In this document: positions 42,733-52,959 of the stretch, in pieces | How positions within the stretch are numbered: the first letter of the stretch is position 1 | Layout of the letters: each line of letters opens with the position of its first letter | NCBI GenBank assembly: GCA_012934845.2 | Contig: WNNJ02003515.1 | Coordinates: 1 to 64,000 of the forward strand | DNA length: 64,000 nucleotides | Source of the DNA: Pomphorhynchus laevis | Lineage: Eukaryota > Acanthocephala > Palaeacanthocephala > Echinorhynchida > Pomphorhynchidae | Reading direction: 5' to 3' | Program-made: the position numbers and the translations under genes | Notes under the pieces: generated by a model | Told to the model about the DNA's origin: nothing | Databases searched by the model: none | What the model saw: only the letters and a program-made list of their open reading frames with translations

Positions 42733-42737
<5 letters not shown>
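42547..42737. repeat. Near-perfect 191-bp palindrome, one-base centre
   Basis: Arms of about 95 bases meet around G42642 (CAAAAAATGATTTTTTG). Each arm contains GCGTGTGAAACGCGAAAC, a stem followed by GAAAC as in the motif at 8441. Such a structure would fold into one long hairpin in RNA or single-stranded DNA. Confidence 0.9.

Positions 42738-42807
<70 letters not shown>
42736..42807. repeat. TA microsatellite
   Basis: About 35 uninterrupted AT dinucleotides. Confidence 0.95.
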
Positions 42808-42808
<1 letters not shown>

Positions 42809-42866
42809 ATTTGATTTGCGGAAAACTGACACTGTCCCGGATCATCCATTGAATGATACATTAGTA

Positions 42867-43108
42867 ATAATTGTCGTAAGTAGATAAAAAACAGGAAATG
42901 AAGACCAAGAGCAATTTCTTGTAAAGCTTTCGGGCTAACTGCCCTTCTTCAGTACATTGTAAGTAGTTAATAGGTATCAAGATAGTTTAAACCCTTGATA
43001 CCTATTAACTACTTACAATGTACTGAAGAAGGGCAGTTAGCCCGAAAGCTTTACAAGAAATTGCTCTTGGTCTTCATTTCCTGTTTTTTATCTACTTACG
43101 ACAATTAT
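42867..43108. repeat. 242-bp palindrome with hammerhead-like cores
   Basis: Arms of about 115 bases around a 12-base spacer (ATAGTTTAAACC). Each arm carries CTGAAGA, A, GGGC, AGTTA, GCCC and GAAA in order: plus strand 43023-43047 and minus strand 42952-42928. This matches hammerhead CUGANGA, stem II and GAAA spacing and the motif common in PLE terminal repeats. Confidence 0.85.
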
Positions 43109-43129
43109 ATATATATGGTTGTATTTTAA

Positions 43130-43360
43130 ATAGATGCATGAATGCTCATGCAAATTTTTTTTGTAAATTTTAATATGTCATCTTTACGATATAAATTAAA
43201 AGTAGTTTTAATTGATGTCAATTTAATGCTCATATCTAGATATATACATTCATATCATTAATATTGGTTTTATTAAGAACAAGGCTACCTAGATAAATTT
43301 GTTCGCTTATTGAATAAAATTATTAAGTCAAATGATCATATATCATTAATGTACCAACGT
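43130..43360 (-). mobile_element. Naiad-type PLE fragment
   Basis: The minus strand matches the segment for CVFNSNNFYSISEHIYPESL, LILNKTNI and MNIKLTLTKT of the intact protein, with many changes. Confidence 0.7.
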
Positions 43361-43369
43361 ACTAATGTG

Positions 43370-44810
43370 ACATTAATATCAGGGTAAAAAATGTGATTTT
43401 ACTTCATGTATAAATGATTTGTACATCAAGTGTCTTATGGATAGACCAGTTATTTTATTTACAAATAAAACATTCATTTTACAACAAACCACTTGGTTAT
43501 TTATTAAAATAACAAAAATTTCGTTAATTATCTAAATTTTAAGTCTGAGTATACAAATGTACTATGAGCTCTCAATATTTTGATCAAATCGAAGCTTACT
43601 TGGATATTTTTGACTGACGAGATCGATTTTTATAAGTAACGAAACATTTTTTAAACTTTCAGATATGCGATATATTACTATAGAATAATAACGAAAACTA
43701 CCATAGGTTACAAAATATATTGGTTTTATCATGTGTTTTCAATAAAAATTGTTATTCTTTATAAGAATGCTAGTAGTTATGTCATGCTTTTTATTTTCTG
43801 ACATAAGAGAACATCAGTGATGAAATTTATCATTTTGTAAGATTTGAGAAATCGCAGTTCACGAGGTTCTACTTGTTATTATTTAATTACGTTGACACTT
43901 TGTTCGCAATAATATCGTAAGCACCTTTACAAAGAAGCCTTGTATTTTGATGATAGATATTGCATATTCAAAAATTGGAAACATTTTTTCCTAATAGAAA
44001 TAAAATATCAAATATCTATCACCAAAAATATTAAAATAAATCTTGGTTTTCTAATTTTGGATTATAGAGAACAACATGATGTGCGGTACTCTTTCATTTG
44101 GTAATCTAGTTCTTTGGAGTGCATTGTATTTGGGAATTAATTCATTCCCAAGTAAAGCGTAAACTTAATATTGCTATGTTTAAGCACAGTTTAATCGATA
44201 CACAATAATTTGCTCATTAGTATTTTTAATAGAACTTGATTTTTTATTAAACACTTTGACTGATTATAAAACGCTAACGAATATACTAACTTGAATAATA
44301 AAATATAAATAACTTGAGTTATTAAAAATTTAAAAATAACTTGAATTAAGAAATATAACTGTACGACTCTATTCAAAAATGAGTAATTTATTGATAAAAC
44401 AGGCGGCAAATTACTCTTGACTTACAGTCACATTTATATAAAAGCAACTAGTATCATTTCTTAAGGTACTAGAACTTACAAATGAAATTCATATAGTGTA
44501 CAATTTTCTCGATTTTACACAATTGTGTTTTACTTCAGCCTTAATAAAATGCAATGCAAACTGAAGTTTTCCATAATTTTGTGATTCTTCCCACTTACGT
44601 CAATTTATTTCTTGAATGAACAAAATCATTTATCGACAGCTTATTAAATAAGTATTAAAGAGTCACCAGCAAGAATAAATTATTTCGACAAACAAACGAT
44701 GTATACGCTGCTTAATTTTTTGTTGATCCGATTTTGCGTCTTTTATAGTTTTTCGTCGGAGCTTAAAATAAATTGTAATTATTCATTAAACTAACTTAGG
44801 GGGCCTGTGA
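43370..44810. other. No gene or repeat recognised
   Basis: About 1.4 kb of AT-rich sequence without PLE or LINE motifs. Probably unique host intergenic or intronic DNA. Confidence 0.5.
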
Positions 44811-44832
44811 TTTAGATTATATTTTTATTGAT

Positions 44833-45116
44833 GGACAGTAAAGTGTTGCTAGATGGAGATCAACGGGAAGCTTTAAAACTGTTTGTGGATCGGTATGTTG
44901 AAACTATGGATCGGTTTTTTAAACAGCTGGAGGAAAATAACCTTTCTTTTTGACATTTTATACACTTCTCCGGTTGATGCGATGGAGCAAGGGGGAAATT
45001 CTTCCGAATTATCATTTTTTTCAGTTGCTGATACAGACGTGATTGATCATGATAATGCTGAGATTAATTTTATCGATGACGTTGTGGAGAGTAATAACGC
45101 TTCACAAATTATTTAA
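44833..45116 (+). pseudogene. Possible decayed or exon-like host reading frame
   Basis: ATG at 44833 opens MDSKVLLDGDQREALKLFV and DRYVETMDRFFKQLEENN, then a stop. The next frame continues without a break as ILYTSPVDAMEQGGNSSE and DHDNAEINFIDDVVESNN to a stop at 45116. One shift near 44950 would link an amphipathic helical part to an acidic tail. I do not recognise the protein. It has coding-like composition and no retroelement motif. Confidence 0.3.
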
Positions 45117-45239
45117 AGGAGGTGTATGATCATGGAAAAGCTGAAGTTGGATTTATCGGTGATAAATTGAGGACGCTGGGAGATGTAATGACGTTTTCAC
45201 ATAGAAAGAAATTATGCGCATACAGATAGCGGCTATAAT

Positions 45240-45640
45240 GTGAAGATTTTACATATTCACGTGGATGGTACAGGAAATGCTTATGACGTTGTCAAATATG
45301 ACTATTGGTCTTATACTCTAAAATTCGTAATAAAACATGAAATGGCAACGACGTGTAAGAAATTCAAAGAAAAGATGTTCATAATAATATTAAAATCCAG
45401 TTCCATTAAACGTCTCGGCTGAGTTCTATAGGTGTCTCACCTGCGATGGCCCTGACTGCAGTTTGGAGTTCAGAAGCGTAAGTCCTTTGAAAGACGAGCA
45501 GTGGATGGCTCCAACGGATCGGAATGATGACGTTTCGAAGGAGGAGAGGTGCTTCGAATAGAAGTGAGGTATGGAGATCATGTGATAAGACCGCTGATAT
45601 CTGTCTGCTAGAGTTCTCTTCTTGTGTTGTAATACTACTA
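45240..45640. other. Unassigned stretch, partly GC-richer
   Basis: 45240-45422 is open on the plus strand (NVKILHIHVDGTGNAYDVVK) but unrecognised. 45425-45600 is GC-richer. On the minus strand GAAG and CTTC can pair just before GAAACGTC (near 45537-45525), a possible PLE-tail relic. Confidence 0.3.
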
Positions 45641-45956
45641 AAATTAATCATTATTATTTTTAATTTACTTTAATTCATTTATTTTTAATTTCAACTTATT
45701 GTTATTTATTAAAACATCTTTATTATTGTCAATTATAGTTTTTACACCGATGTTTGTTCATGTAAAAATAATCCAAATTTAGTTTCAATTTTAATTTTAA
45801 ATTTTAACTTGATTAACAACAATTATTAATTATTTATAATTATTTATATTAGTTATTAGTTATATTAGTTTATAATTATTTATATTATATTATTACAAAA
45901 ACACATGCTTGATGGCAATGGAGACGATCGTTTAAAATTTTTATATAAAAATGATA

Positions 45957-46470
45957 AATTCTTGAATTCATGTCGTTCATCATAAGTAAATGATGGTTTT
46001 ATAGACATGATATGAAATTTTTTCTTTATTATTGCAAGCATTCAAAGCCCAGTGTCCTAAAGTTTCTAATAAATAAAACTACACATCAAATCAACTAAGT
46101 GAGTTTACGTATTTTGAAACTGTATATAAATTAAAAAGAGTGTAAAAAATAAATTATTATAAATAATAAATACTGAAAGATTTTATATAATTTATATTTA
46201 TATAAAGTTAGAATTTAAAATTCAAATTCAAATTTTATGAATTAATTAATAAATACTACAAGATCAATTCAGCTAACTGAGTCTACGTATGTAATATAAT
46301 AATAAAATAAAAATTAAACAAATAAAAATAAATAAAAAATACAAAAAAAATAATAATGCTAAATCAATAAATCAAAATATTGTAGACTTGAATTCATATC
46401 TTTCTTCATATTAGTAAATGATGGTTTTATAGACATGATATAAAAATTTTTTCTTTGTTATTGTAAGGTT
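45957..46470 (+). repeat. Direct repeat pair, about 80 bp
   Basis: TTGAATTCATGTCGTTC with GTAAATGATGGTTTTATAGA at 45957-46035 recurs at 46386-46470 with several differences. Naiad 3' ends lie between them. Confidence 0.6.
46080..46400 (-). mobile_element. Two Naiad-type PLE 3' termini in tandem
   Basis: On the minus strand one terminus lies at 46082 (complement of AAATCAACTAAGTGAGTTTA) and another at about 46264 (complement of ATTCAGCTAACTGAGTCTAC). Each is followed by the AT-rich tail only. Confidence 0.7.
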
Positions 46471-46479
46471 TCAACACAC

Positions 46480-47041
46480 AGCGTATTTTCTAAGCTTGAA
46501 GATTAACACGATTTTCATATTATAGTTGCTTTAATAAATTAACTTTTATATAGTAATTGATAAATGATAAAAATGCGTAAATCCAACAATATTAAAAATA
46601 AAAAATTACATAAAATATGTTTTGAAAACTGTTTTTTATATTTTTATTCTGATGATAATATCAGTTAGCTATCAAAAATTCAATTACAATAAAAATTATA
46701 TTCTTTTTTTGATCAGTTAATATATTTTTGAATCAAGGTCAATTACTTAGTCAAAGATTGCAAAACATTCCATTATTTTTTCAGCTTTTTACACTTTATA
46801 AACAGTATTTTCATTTGCGTTGACAGTTGAATATCGCATGAATGATAAAATTCTCAACTTAAAAAACTTTCGATTTTAGCGAAATTAAAATTTTGCAACT
46901 ATTTTTACTGCTTCATTTTGATGCAATGAATTTTTTATCTAATGAATCAATAGTTTTTTTATCAAGCCTCGTTCATATCTCTACAAACATTGATAATTTT
47001 ATAAAAAGAGCCACTGGAAATATTTTTCCGTAGAACTTGTC
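46480..47041. promoter_or_regulatory. Upstream region of the pseudophosphatase gene
   Basis: AT-rich, no repeat recognised. TATAAAAAG at 47000-47008 lies 34 bases before the start codon and could be a TATA box, although that would leave a very short leader. In a sequence this AT-rich the match is weak evidence. Confidence 0.25.
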
Positions 47042-47974
47042 ATGAAAATAAAAACAAGCGCAATGAAAATTGTCATCAAAAACAAAGTATTTAACGAGGA
47101 ACGTTACACTGACATTAAAATCTTCCACTTAATTGCAATTATTGAATTATGCATTGTTCAGTTCACTAAACATCATTACATAGCATTAATACCCATATCA
47201 TGCTTACTGTATTACAAATTGACAACATTTATCGAAGACGTTCCAAGTGCTAGTGCCAATTTCTGCCGTACTATACTGACACTCATATTTATCATTGAAA
47301 ATACTTGTGCACTTATTGCTCTATTCATAATATTTGATGTACCATGTTTGCTACGATTTTCCTACACTGGATTATTGTTACCGATATATTGCAGATTTTA
47401 CATAAATAAAGAATATCGGTCACATAGAAAAGGGCTCTCCGTCTATTTTATAATTATACGAACTATGTGGGATGTTCCACTATCGGTAACAAATTATTTG
47501 CTAAACAATCTCTTTAGTTTAAGATTGTTTCATTATGGATACGGTAATTATATTATTCCGATTACCGATTTATTACTAATTGGTTCTTACCCAAACGCAA
47601 ATGATGTTCCAGAATTATCTAAAACATACAATGTATGCGCAGTCGTTAACATGTGCGATGAATACATAGGTCCTTTACTAGCATATCGTAATTACGGAAT
47701 TCAAAATTATAGACTTCCGACACTTGATGGAGTTGTACCATTAAAAACAGATGTGGATAAAGCAGTCAAGTTCATTAGGTTTCAAATCGCCGTGAACCCC
47801 GGAAAACGTATACTTGTGCACAGCAGAACAGGAAATGAAAGACCGTTGCCAGTTATAATAAAATATCTAGTTAGATATGAAAACATGCAACAACAAGAAG
47901 CACTTAATAAAGTGGAAAGTGCCAGAAAATTACAAGGATACTTTGAAAATCTTGCAAATACAATGTGTTCATAA
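47042..47974 (+). CDS. PTPMT1-like dual-specificity pseudophosphatase, membrane-anchored
   Basis: An uninterrupted 310-codon frame. Residues about 27-150 hold several hydrophobic segments (KIFHLIAIIELCIVQF, YIALIPISCLLYY, ILTLIFIIENTCALIALFII and TGLLLPIYCRFYI), probably membrane helices. Residues about 165-305 match dual-specificity phosphatases of the PTPMT1 and plant PTPMT2 type: DLLLIGSYPNA, VCAVVNMCDEYIGPL, YGIQNYRLPTLDG (D229 at the usual acid position) and the P-loop VHSRTGNER at 259-267. The nucleophilic Cys of HCxxGxxR is Ser261, while H260, G264 and R267 are kept. The family hydrolyses phosphate from lipid or protein at mitochondria. Without the Cys this one should bind rather than cleave. 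The frame is intronless, so it may be a single-exon gene or an old retrocopy under constraint. No transposon overlaps it. Confidence 0.8.
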   Translation: MKIKTSAMKIVIKNKVFNEERYTDIKIFHLIAIIELCIVQFTKHHYIALIPISCLLYYKLTTFIEDVPSASANFCRTILTLIFIIENTCALIALFIIFDVPCLLRFSYTGLLLPIYCRFYINKEYRSHRKGLSVYFIIIRTMWDVPLSVTNYLLNNLFSLRLFHYGYGNYIIPITDLLLIGSYPNANDVPELSKTYNVCAVVNMCDEYIGPLLAYRNYGIQNYRLPTLDGVVPLKTDVDKAVKFIRFQIAVNPGKRILVHSRTGNERPLPVIIKYLVRYENMQQQEALNKVESARKLQGYFENLANTMCS

Positions 47975-48050
47975 TCAAACATAAAGTTGAAATATTTATT
48001 CCGTATATTATATCAATTACTTTATACAAACGATATTTGATTTATTTACA

Positions 48051-48056
48051 AATAAA
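48051..48056 (+). terminator. Polyadenylation signal candidate
   Basis: AATAAA 77 bases after the stop of the pseudophosphatase frame. Confidence 0.45.
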
Positions 48057-48094
48057 TTTAATCAATTAATTTTAATCTAAAGTGTATGAAAATC

Positions 48095-48106
48095 ATTAAT
48101 TATAAT
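48095..48106 (+). repeat. Left 12-bp target duplication of the SINE
   Basis: ATTAATTATAAT is repeated at 48473-48484. Low complexity makes chance agreement possible, but it falls on both edges of the GC-richer element. Confidence 0.55.
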
Positions 48107-48472
48107 TAATGCTTTTTGATCCGGCTAGCGGATCAAACAACTAGGTAGGTTTCTAATAGATCGTTAGAATACGATCCCCTACCAAAATCAATATACAGAA
48201 ATGTATATCTACACCACTGGAGCAGCCAGCTGAGTGGATGTAGCGTTGAATCGCGATACAAATGTCCGAGTTCTAATCCGATCAGCACCAGTGTACGGAG
48301 AAAGCAGAAAATAAGGGTCGAAACGTGAAATGTAGGTCTGGGTCAGCAGCTGATGAGACCCACCCAGACTGATTAGTAGCGTCCTGCTGTATCAAGAATA
48401 GGAACAATACCTGTGAGGATAATGTCGTGCCACAATCAGAAGAATTTCAGCTCACAGATGTAATCAATTTAA
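48107..48472 (+). mobile_element. SINE-like element with Pol III boxes and hammerhead core strings
   Basis: An isolated 366-bp element, GC-richer than its surroundings. TTTGATCCG and CGGATCAAA form a hairpin near its start. CCAGCTGAGTGGATGTAGC (48226-48244) resembles a tRNA-type A box and GAGTTCTAATCC (48268-48279) a B box, about 30 bases apart, as in tRNA-derived SINEs. Downstream lie GGGTC GAAAC (48315-48324), GGTC (48335-48338) and CTGATGA GACCC (48350-48361). A 12-bp target duplication flanks it. Schistosome Sm-alpha repeats combine the same two features, Pol III promoter and hammerhead; relationship is not claimed. Confidence 0.65.
48315..48369 (+). ncRNA. Hammerhead core in permuted order
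   Basis: GGGTC (48315-48319) precedes GAAA (48320-48323), and GACCC (48357-48361) follows CTGATGA (48350-48356). The two five-base strings pair as stem II of a type II, stem II-open, hammerhead. A GTC at 48336-48338 could be the cleavage triplet with a two-pair stem III. Stem I is weak. Alternatively GTCTGGGT (48336-48343) pairs with ACCCAGAC (48362-48369). Confidence 0.5.
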
Positions 48473-48552
48473 ATTAATTATAATGTGATAATTATGAAAA
48501 TCATAAATTTGATAATGAAAGAAGTTAAACGTATATATTTTTTTAAAAAGTG

Positions 48553-48790
48553 TTTTGGCGAACCATGCCGGAGAATTATAATTCGTGAATTTTAATTACA
48601 TATTTCGACTGTTCGTGCTGAATATTTAAGCTTTTCAATTAAATATATATTATCTCTCTGTTTTTTTACGTAAAAAACTTAGAGATAATATATACAATTG
48701 AAAAGCCGAAATATTTAGCACGAACAGTCAAAATAATTAAATAAAATTTAAGGTTTATAATTTTCGAAGATGGTTTGCCAAAAAAAAACA
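48553..48790. mobile_element. Foldback MITE-like element
   Basis: The ends TTTTGGCGAACCAT and, inverted, TTTTGGCAAACCAT are followed by long imperfectly complementary arms (CGACTGTTCGTGCT with AGCACGAACAGTC, AGCTTTTCAATT with AATTGAAAAGC) meeting near 48670. No coding capacity. The superfamily is unknown. Confidence 0.6.
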
Positions 48791-48983
48791 ATTTCTTTTG
48801 ACCCGAATGCAATATAATTTGATATATTAAAATAAAATATATTATAGATTAATCCATGATTTTACTTGAAATAACCAATCATCGAGTATATTGCAACATT
48901 CTGTAATATTTTACTCTCAAACATCTTACTCTGTATTTTAGCTGAAATAAGATACATTTTACTATTAAAGAGAAATATTTTTG

Positions 48984-49200
48984 GACAACATTTAACTTAT
49001 AACCAGGATAATCCTTAGTTTAGTCTTTAATTATAGCAACGCTTTTCGAGTTGATAACTCTTCTTCAGGGATGAAATTTATGGTTTGGAATCATAAATTT
49101 AAGCAATGAATAAAAATTATAAACTCAAAACGCATTGGCTATAATTTAAGATTAAACTAAGGATTATCCTGGTTATACGTTAAATATTGTTCAAAAATAT
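48984..49200. repeat. PLE-type inverted repeats around a hammerhead-like core
   Basis: AACCAGGATAATCCTTAGTT near 49001 and its complement near 49150 are arms of about 60 bases. Between them the minus strand has CTGAAGA (49068-49062), A, GAGTT, ATC, AACTC and GAAA (49047-49044), then AGCGTTGC. It is the same order as in the 42867-43108 palindrome but a different sequence family. Confidence 0.65.
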
Positions 49201-49329
49201 TTCTCGTTATATAACTTATAAAATTGAATCCAATATTGAATTTGATCGGAGGAATCGATTATCGAATATAACTTCATCGGTATTATCTCAAATTAATTAA
49301 TAAACAAATCTAATATTGATTATAAAGAA

Positions 49330-49780
49330 GATATAATATATATATTTTAACTGTAATCAATCTATATTGTAAGGATGACCTATTTAAATTTACAAGAAAC
49401 ATATTTTTGCATGAGAATTCATGCGTACCATATAATATAAAATATATACATTAAGTATCAAATCAGCTAGCTGAGTCTACGTATATTATATTATTTATTT
49501 ATTAAAAATAATGCTAAATAAAATCGTGCTTAAAACAGAAAATCATCTTAGCTGGCTAATATATTCAAACAGAAACCATTGACTCACATTATCAACTCAA
49601 TATTGGTAATGTCTACGATCTCATCAGCTAACTGAGTCTACGTATTTTATATTATTTAAAAATTTTATATTATTTAGAAGAAAGATATGAATTCAAGTCT
49701 ACAATATAAGATTTTATATAACTTAATATCAAGTTAAAATAAAAAATGAAAGAATTATTCAGAATTACATCTTCAGAATT
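49330..49780. mobile_element. Naiad-type fragments in mixed orientation
   Basis: 49350-49450 plus strand matches the RNIFLHEHSCVPYN coding region. 49453-49520 and 49622-49745 are minus-strand 3' termini (complements of AAATCAGCTAGCTGAGTC and ATCAGCTAACTGAGTC). GAATTCAAGTCTAC at 49690 repeats part of the 46386 unit. Confidence 0.65.
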
Positions 49781-49789
49781 TTCAGAAGA

Positions 49790-49990
49790 TGCTAACAGCA
49801 GTTAGCGAAATATCAAAAATAATTTCTTCTTTCCTTTGATCCAGCTTCAATAATTATTTATCAATAATGGATTGTTTATAATGTTTTAATGTTTATTTAT
49901 CAATAATGGATTTTTTACTGATATCAATAATGGATTGTTTTTAATGTTTTTATAAATAATGGATTGTTTTCAATGGATCAACTATTTTAA
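49790..49990 (+). repeat. Imperfect tandem repeats of ATCAATAATGGATTGTTT
   Basis: At least four degenerate copies between 49855 and 49975. Related text (CCAATAATTATTTATCAATA) occurs at 16107 and, inverted, near 52560. Confidence 0.55.
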
Positions 49991-50420
49991 ATTATTGTAT
50001 TCATCTATATATTTTACTATTTTCTGTTTGATGATACTTTTAGAGTAACGTAGTTTAAAATACGCATCTATAAAATTATTTAAATGATTTTGAATAAAAC
50101 CAATATCGTTACAAATTGTTGCAATTCTTAAAATTGAATATTAAAACTTTCAATTTGAATATTGAAAACTCAATTCTTAATCCATACCTTTTTATCATCA
50201 ACGTTATTTTTATAAAGAATAAGGCTATATACACAAATGTGTTCGCTTATTGAACAAAAATTATCAGAGTTAAATACACATATATCATCACTTTATCAAA
50301 GCATATATTTACTAACTTTATATAATTTTGATTTTTTTTAAACAGTTATGAACAAATTCATATTCTATAAAGCTTACAAATAAGTCAGCTATAATTAGGC
50401 TACTATTACCACTCATTGGA
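49990..50420 (-). mobile_element. Naiad-type PLE fragments
   Basis: The minus strand matches the C-terminal part (NNLIDAYFKLRYSKS), the KTNIND and RYIDD regions and FIEYEFVHNC, with deletions. Interrupted at 50420 by LINE sequence. Confidence 0.75.
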
Positions 50421-51650
50421 TGCAATAGTTGACTTTGAAAAAGAGCACAAGGAGGGACATTAGATATGGCAGAGACTGCCTAGGATGATGATTTTGGCGA
50501 AACTACGAGCTTAATGAATCTCCATTGGCATTTATCTATTTGTGCGAAATTAGAGCGATGGAATGATAAACGATAAGTCATAATGTGTGTTAGAAATTTA
50601 TATGCATGGTTTAACAGGAGCGATACCTCTTAAAAAGTCAATTGAGTTAGGGTTACTGTTGCCTTTGTGGATTACTTTGATAATACCATGTATTTAGGAA
50701 TCCGTAAGTTGGCGTCCATACATAATAGAGTTAAAGAAATAAGTCCAATAGCGAGATACAATTGTTATAAATACCTTTATATGTTCAATGCAGAGAAGAT
50801 CTGGATCGGATGCTTTGTTTTCGGCAATGTGAGCAAACGAATATTCGATTTTGTGGATTAAGTATGGCGCATTGAGAGCATCGGAATTATAAGAAAAAGT
50901 TCCATCTAGGTAGTACAAATTAAACGATGGGTTGCTTGAGTATTTATGTAGTATCCTATTAAAGTGTGAAAGCAAAATCAGTAAGGGATTACGCGAAGTA
51001 ATCGCATATTTTTTCATTTTCCACGGTAAGCGTTCTGCTTGAAAAGCAAGGTTCGTTCAGAGGCGAGGAGACAATCAGTACCGAAGTTTCCAACCATTTT
51101 GCAGTATATACGTATAAGTTTTATGTACTCGTTCCTAACGTGAAGATTTTTTATTATTTTGCCCATTTCAATTAAAAAATTTTGAAGGCGCTGAATTTCT
51201 GGAGGTTTTTGTCGATAACGCCGATGGAGACGCAGGGAATGTCGTGTACAAGCATCAAGTAGTGTTAAGCGTGAATGATTGTAATTGGCTCCGAGATTAC
51301 CTGATATCAATAAATCTGCGGATTGGTCGATGCTTGTGTAATTTAGCATTCCAGGTTGGATGATTCTACTAATCTGATAAATAGTGTTTTATTGCTTTTC
51401 ATTATTAAAATTTTAACAGTCTAATACACAAGACATGGGTTGGCGTTTCCTAATGAGCGACCATTCCGAGGAAAGTTCTAGGTGCATATTATAAAGTTGC
51501 ATGTTAGAAATTGCGATATTAATACAGCTCTTACCGTTGTGGCATTCATACGAAAACTTTTCAGCTGGAACGTAGAGAATAAGATCAATTGTGTTGAAAT
51601 AACTAACGAGCTGCGAGAGTTTGTCTGAGATTAAAAGTAAAGTGTACCGA
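50420..51650 (-). mobile_element. AP-endonuclease-type LINE, internally deleted
   Basis: The same family as 13367-15243. On the minus strand, FNTIDLILYVPAEKFSYECH and LYNMHLELSSEWSLI (51420-51620) look like the end of an apurinic endonuclease. 51014-51349 is the segment between endonuclease and RT (LLDACTRHSLRLHRRYRQ). 50694-51017 starts the RT (AHIAENKASDPDLLCIEHIK). Near 50440-50600 thumb sequence (FAQIDKCQWRFIKLVV) follows directly, so most of the RT is deleted. Confidence 0.7.
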
Positions 51651-52260
51651 GTACATTAAGTCAGCTATTTTTGGGCTACAATTACCTCTCATTGGAACAC
51701 CTTTTATTTTAAATTTAAATACCATCTTTATGATATAAATTAAAAACAGTTTTTATTGATGTTAATTTAATGCTCATATCTAGATATATGCATTCTATAT
51801 CGTTAATATTGGTTTTATTAAGAATGAGGCTACCTGAATAAATTTGTTCGCTTATTGAATAAAAATTGCTAGAGCTAAATACGCATATATCATCAATATA
51901 TCGAAACATATTTCATATCTTTATATAATTTAGATTTATTTTTTAACAGTCATGAACAAATTCATATTACATAAAGCTTAAAAATAAGTCAGCTATAATT
52001 GAGCTACTATTACCACCCATTGGAACACCTTTTACTTGTCTAAATATAGATGTCCCTACTTTTAAATAATTTTGATTTATCAAAATATTTAAGGATTCTA
52101 TTTATTCAATTTTATCCATATATTTATATTTACTCGATGGTTTAATTTTCGTTAGATATGCGTTATAGTTATTATAACATATATATGTATATCTTTTTCC
52201 GAATATAAGATTAATAATTTAGTTGATTAATTAATTAATTAAACCAGCATTGTAGCTTCA
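51650..52260 (-). mobile_element. Naiad-type PLE fragments
   Basis: 51715-51909 encodes MFRYIDDICVFSSSNFYSIS (motif C present). 51960-52220 encodes FRQVKGVPMGGNSSSIIADL and the upstream KYKYMDKIE and FGKRYTYICYN segments. The order relative to the intact element shows that at least two copies are joined. Confidence 0.8.
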
Positions 52261-52275
52261 CCAAATAGAATCTTC
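52243..52275. repeat. Small piece of the 321-bp hammerhead repeat
   Basis: CCAGCATTGTAGCTTCACCAAATAGAATC resembles CAGCACTACTGCTTCACC, then AAATAGGATC, at 20869-20897. It suggests the retrozyme-like repeat exists elsewhere in the genome. Confidence 0.35.
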
Positions 52276-52279
52276 ATCT

Positions 52280-52815
52280 ATTTATATTGTTAATTCTTAA
52301 AATTTCATTATTTAATGTATTATATTTAATATTATATGGTATGCATGAATGCTCATGCAAAAATGTTTCTTGTAATTTAAATATGTCATCTTTACGATAT
52401 AAATTAAAAGTAGTTTTAATTGATATTAATTTAATGCTCATATCCAGATATATGCATTCTATATCTTTAATATTGGTTTTATTAAGAATTATGCTACCTG
52501 GATAAATGTGTTCGCTTATTGCATAAAAATTGTTAGTATTTTAAATAGTTGATACTGATCCATTATTAATATATAATTATTGGAGCTGTATCAAAGGAAA
52601 GAAGAAATTGTTTTTGATATTTCGTTAACTACTGTAAGGATCTTTAGAAAATTACATAATTGTAATTTTGTTAGCTTTTTGTATATGAAGACAAAGTTAT
52701 TACTAGCTTTATCAATAGTTGTTATTATATAGTTATGCTTTAATTTAGTAAGTTCTTTATACATATCTTTATTAATTTGATTTTTCCTTTTATAATTGTT
52801 TGTTTGTACGTGCAT
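52280..52815 (-). mobile_element. Naiad-type PLE fragments
   Basis: 52290-52540 matches the HEHSCIPYN to KTNIN region on the minus strand. 52670-52815 matches KRKNQINKDMYKELTKLKHN and TTIDKASNNFVFI. Unrelated AT-rich sequence with the CCATTATTAATATATAATTA element lies between them. Confidence 0.75.
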
Positions 52816-52959
52816 CGATTAAATTTGTAGCATAAAACTGTAAGTTTTAATTATTAATACTTTTATTTAAATTAAATTTAATGATTTAAATCAAATTTCA
52901 TTTCATTAAATTTAATGATTTTATCTATGCCGTTTTATATAAACACGTAAATGTTAATT

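Noticed and set aside
42608-42887. Open frames running through YIYIYI repeats on both strands
   Set aside because: They are translations of the TA microsatellite and the adjoining palindrome, not genes. The same holds for 56137-56331.
48226-48279. Functional tRNA gene
   Set aside because: A and B boxes are only approximate and no complete cloverleaf with paired acceptor stem could be drawn. Better explained as a SINE head.
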